Of a stretch of 24,216 nucleotides of DNA, positions 23,144-24,216 are shown one piece after another (position 1 is the first letter of the stretch; each line of letters opens with the position of its first letter). A program made the position numbers and the translations under genes. Under the pieces are notes generated by a model. That model did no database searches. It had not been told where the DNA came from and saw only the letters and a list, made by a program, of their open reading frames with translations. The stretch spans positions 1-24,216 of the forward strand of contig DATESB010000082.1 in assembly GCA_035271065.1 (NCBI GenBank). The letters are read 5' to 3'. Source of the DNA: JAAYYM01 sp035271065. GTDB taxonomy: Bacteria; Bacillota; Clostridia; Lachnospirales; Lachnospiraceae.

Positions 23144-24216
23144 ATGCAGAAATATGTAATGGCACTTGATCAGGGAACCACCAGTTCCAGATGTATTTTA
23201 TTTGATAAAACAGGCAAGATTTGTTCCATGGCGCAGAAGGAATTTACGCAGCTTTATCCACAACCAAGTTGGGTGGAGCATAATCCGATGGAGATATGGT
23301 CATCACAACTTTCCGTTGCAACGGAAGCAATGGCAATGGTCGGAGCGGAACCGGAAAACATCTCAAGCATTGGCATCACTAATCAACGTGAGACAACAAT
23401 TGTGTGGAACAAGCACACAGGTGAGCCGATTTACAATGCAATTGTATGGCAATGCCGTCGTACGGCTGCGATGATAGATAAACTATGTGAAGACGGATTT
23501 GATAAAATGATTACGGCAAAGACGGGATTAATTCCGGATGCTTATTTTTCCGCATCTAAAATTGCGTGGATTCTCAACAACGTTCCGGGTGCAAAAGAAG
23601 CTGCCGAGGCAGGTAATCTGCTGTTTGGTACTGTGGACACATGGCTCATTTGGAATTTGACCAAGGGCGAGGTTCATGTGACGGATTATACAAATGCGTC
23701 TCGGACAATGTTATATGATATTCATAATTTATGCTGGGATGAGGAACTGCTGAACCTTTTTGGGATACCCAAATCCATGCTTCCCGAAGTGAAACCATCC
23801 AGTTGCATTTACGGCAAGACAGATAAAGGTATACTCGGTGGAGAAATTCTGATTGCAGGGGCAGCAGGTGACCAGCAGGCAGCGCTATTCGGACAGTGCT
23901 GTTTTGAACCGGGCGAAGTGAAGAATACATACGGAACGGGTTGTTTCTTATTAATGAATACAGGAAAGAAGGCTATTTCATCAAAGAATGGTCTGCTGAC
24001 TACAATTGCAGCCGGTGACAGCGAGCAGGTGGAATATGCGCTGGAGGGAAGCGTATTTGTAGCAGGGGCTTCTATTCAGTGGCTGCGTGACAGCATGCGC
24101 ATGATTAAGGAAGCAAGACAGTCGGAAGAATATGCCGATGAAGTTTCTGATACCAACGGAGTCTATATTGTGCCTGCATTTACGGGACTTGCGGCGCCTT
24201 ATTGGAATCCGTATGC
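23144..24216 (+). CDS. glpK: Glycerol kinase, 3' end outside window
   Basis: 357 complete codons from the ATG at 23144 (SD GGGAGGG, 7 nt upstream), open to the right edge. FGGY-kinase motifs are diagnostic: MALDQGTTSSRCILFD (6-21), PQPSWVEHNPMEIW, GITNQRETTIVW, AIVWQCRRTA, AGDQQAALFGQ with the catalytic Asp, NTYGTGCFLLMNTG, and LAAPYWNPY at the edge. It phosphorylates glycerol to sn-glycerol-3-phosphate with ATP, feeding the dehydrogenase encoded upstream. Roughly a quarter to a third of the protein is missing at the C-terminus. It follows DUF1667 by 71 bp in which no terminator is seen, so it is probably the last or next-to-last gene of the same operon. Confidence 0.96.
   Translation, partial: MQKYVMALDQGTTSSRCILFDKTGKICSMAQKEFTQLYPQPSWVEHNPMEIWSSQLSVATEAMAMVGAEPENISSIGITNQRETTIVWNKHTGEPIYNAIVWQCRRTAAMIDKLCEDGFDKMITAKTGLIPDAYFSASKIAWILNNVPGAKEAAEAGNLLFGTVDTWLIWNLTKGEVHVTDYTNASRTMLYDIHNLCWDEELLNLFGIPKSMLPEVKPSSCIYGKTDKGILGGEILIAGAAGDQQAALFGQCCFEPGEVKNTYGTGCFLLMNTGKKAISSKNGLLTTIAAGDSEQVEYALEGSVFVAGASIQWLRDSMRMIKEARQSEEYADEVSDTNGVYIVPAFTGLAAPYWNPY

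Noticed and set aside
23166..23474. 102-aa plus-strand frame at the glpK start
   Set aside because: It is a shifted frame inside glpK, whose own frame from 23144 carries all the FGGY-kinase motifs.

Overview
The window looks like a chromosomal segment of an anaerobic, spore-forming Firmicute, most likely a member of the Lachnospiraceae (Clostridium cluster XIVa). This is an inference from several traits. Strong AGGAGG-type ribosome binding sites precede most genes. There is a spore-type LysM/GH18 hydrolase, a NiaR repressor, a YolD/Y-family polymerase pair, a three-part GlpA/GlpB/DUF1667 set with glycerol kinase, and moderate-to-low GC. No rRNA, tRNA, CRISPR array, phage module or transposase-bearing insertion sequence was found.

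Layout. Positions 1-725 (minus) hold the N-terminal part of an HSL-type alpha/beta hydrolase. Positions 833-2005 hold a LysM-GH18 spore-cortex-type hydrolase. Positions 2217-4950 hold two convergent paralogous ferritin-like (rubrerythrin-type diiron) proteins separated by a hairpin. Positions 5072-8823 form a probable operon: a DUF3298-type lipoprotein, a PfkB sugar kinase and a class II aldolase. It ends at a perfect 17-bp stem, with a small tandem repeat next to it. Positions 8988-13875 are a divergent unit. A PfoR/PTS-EIIC-like membrane protein lies on minus. The niacin-type repressor NiaR lies on plus, followed by a 1024-aa fusion of an MFS transporter to a GH2 glycosidase. Positions 14055-14480 (minus) encode a small four-helix membrane protein. 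Positions 14544-15995 encode a second unusual fusion, a nitrilase-family amidohydrolase joined to a hypoxanthine (deoxyinosine) DNA glycosylase.

Positions 15996-16674 are a 679-bp non-coding island packed with inverted repeats. It holds a 112-bp repeat related to one at 2022-2136, a run of TTTTCCATAA/TTATGGAAAA hairpins, and a 231-bp element with perfect 26-bp terminal inverted repeats. Positions 16675-18262 (minus) are a UvrX/DinB-like Y-family polymerase and a YolD-like partner. Positions 18369-18704 are a shortened isochorismatase-like gene lacking key residues. Positions 18892-19665 are an Rpn/PDDEXK_2 nuclease-like gene with its own promoter and terminator. Positions 19817-24216 are a glycerol-3-phosphate catabolic operon (GlpA-like with a C-terminal [2Fe-2S] domain, GlpB-like, DUF1667, and glpK running off the end).

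The most noteworthy points are these. (1) The MFS-GH2 fusion junction is made of a palindromic repeat that recurs downstream of the same gene. This suggests that repeat DNA created the fusion. (2) The nitrilase-deoxyinosine glycosylase fusion. (3) The convergent pair of diiron paralogues. (4) The non-coding repeat island. (5) A palindrome lying over the -35 of the PTS-like gene next to niaR, consistent with that transporter being NiaR-controlled.
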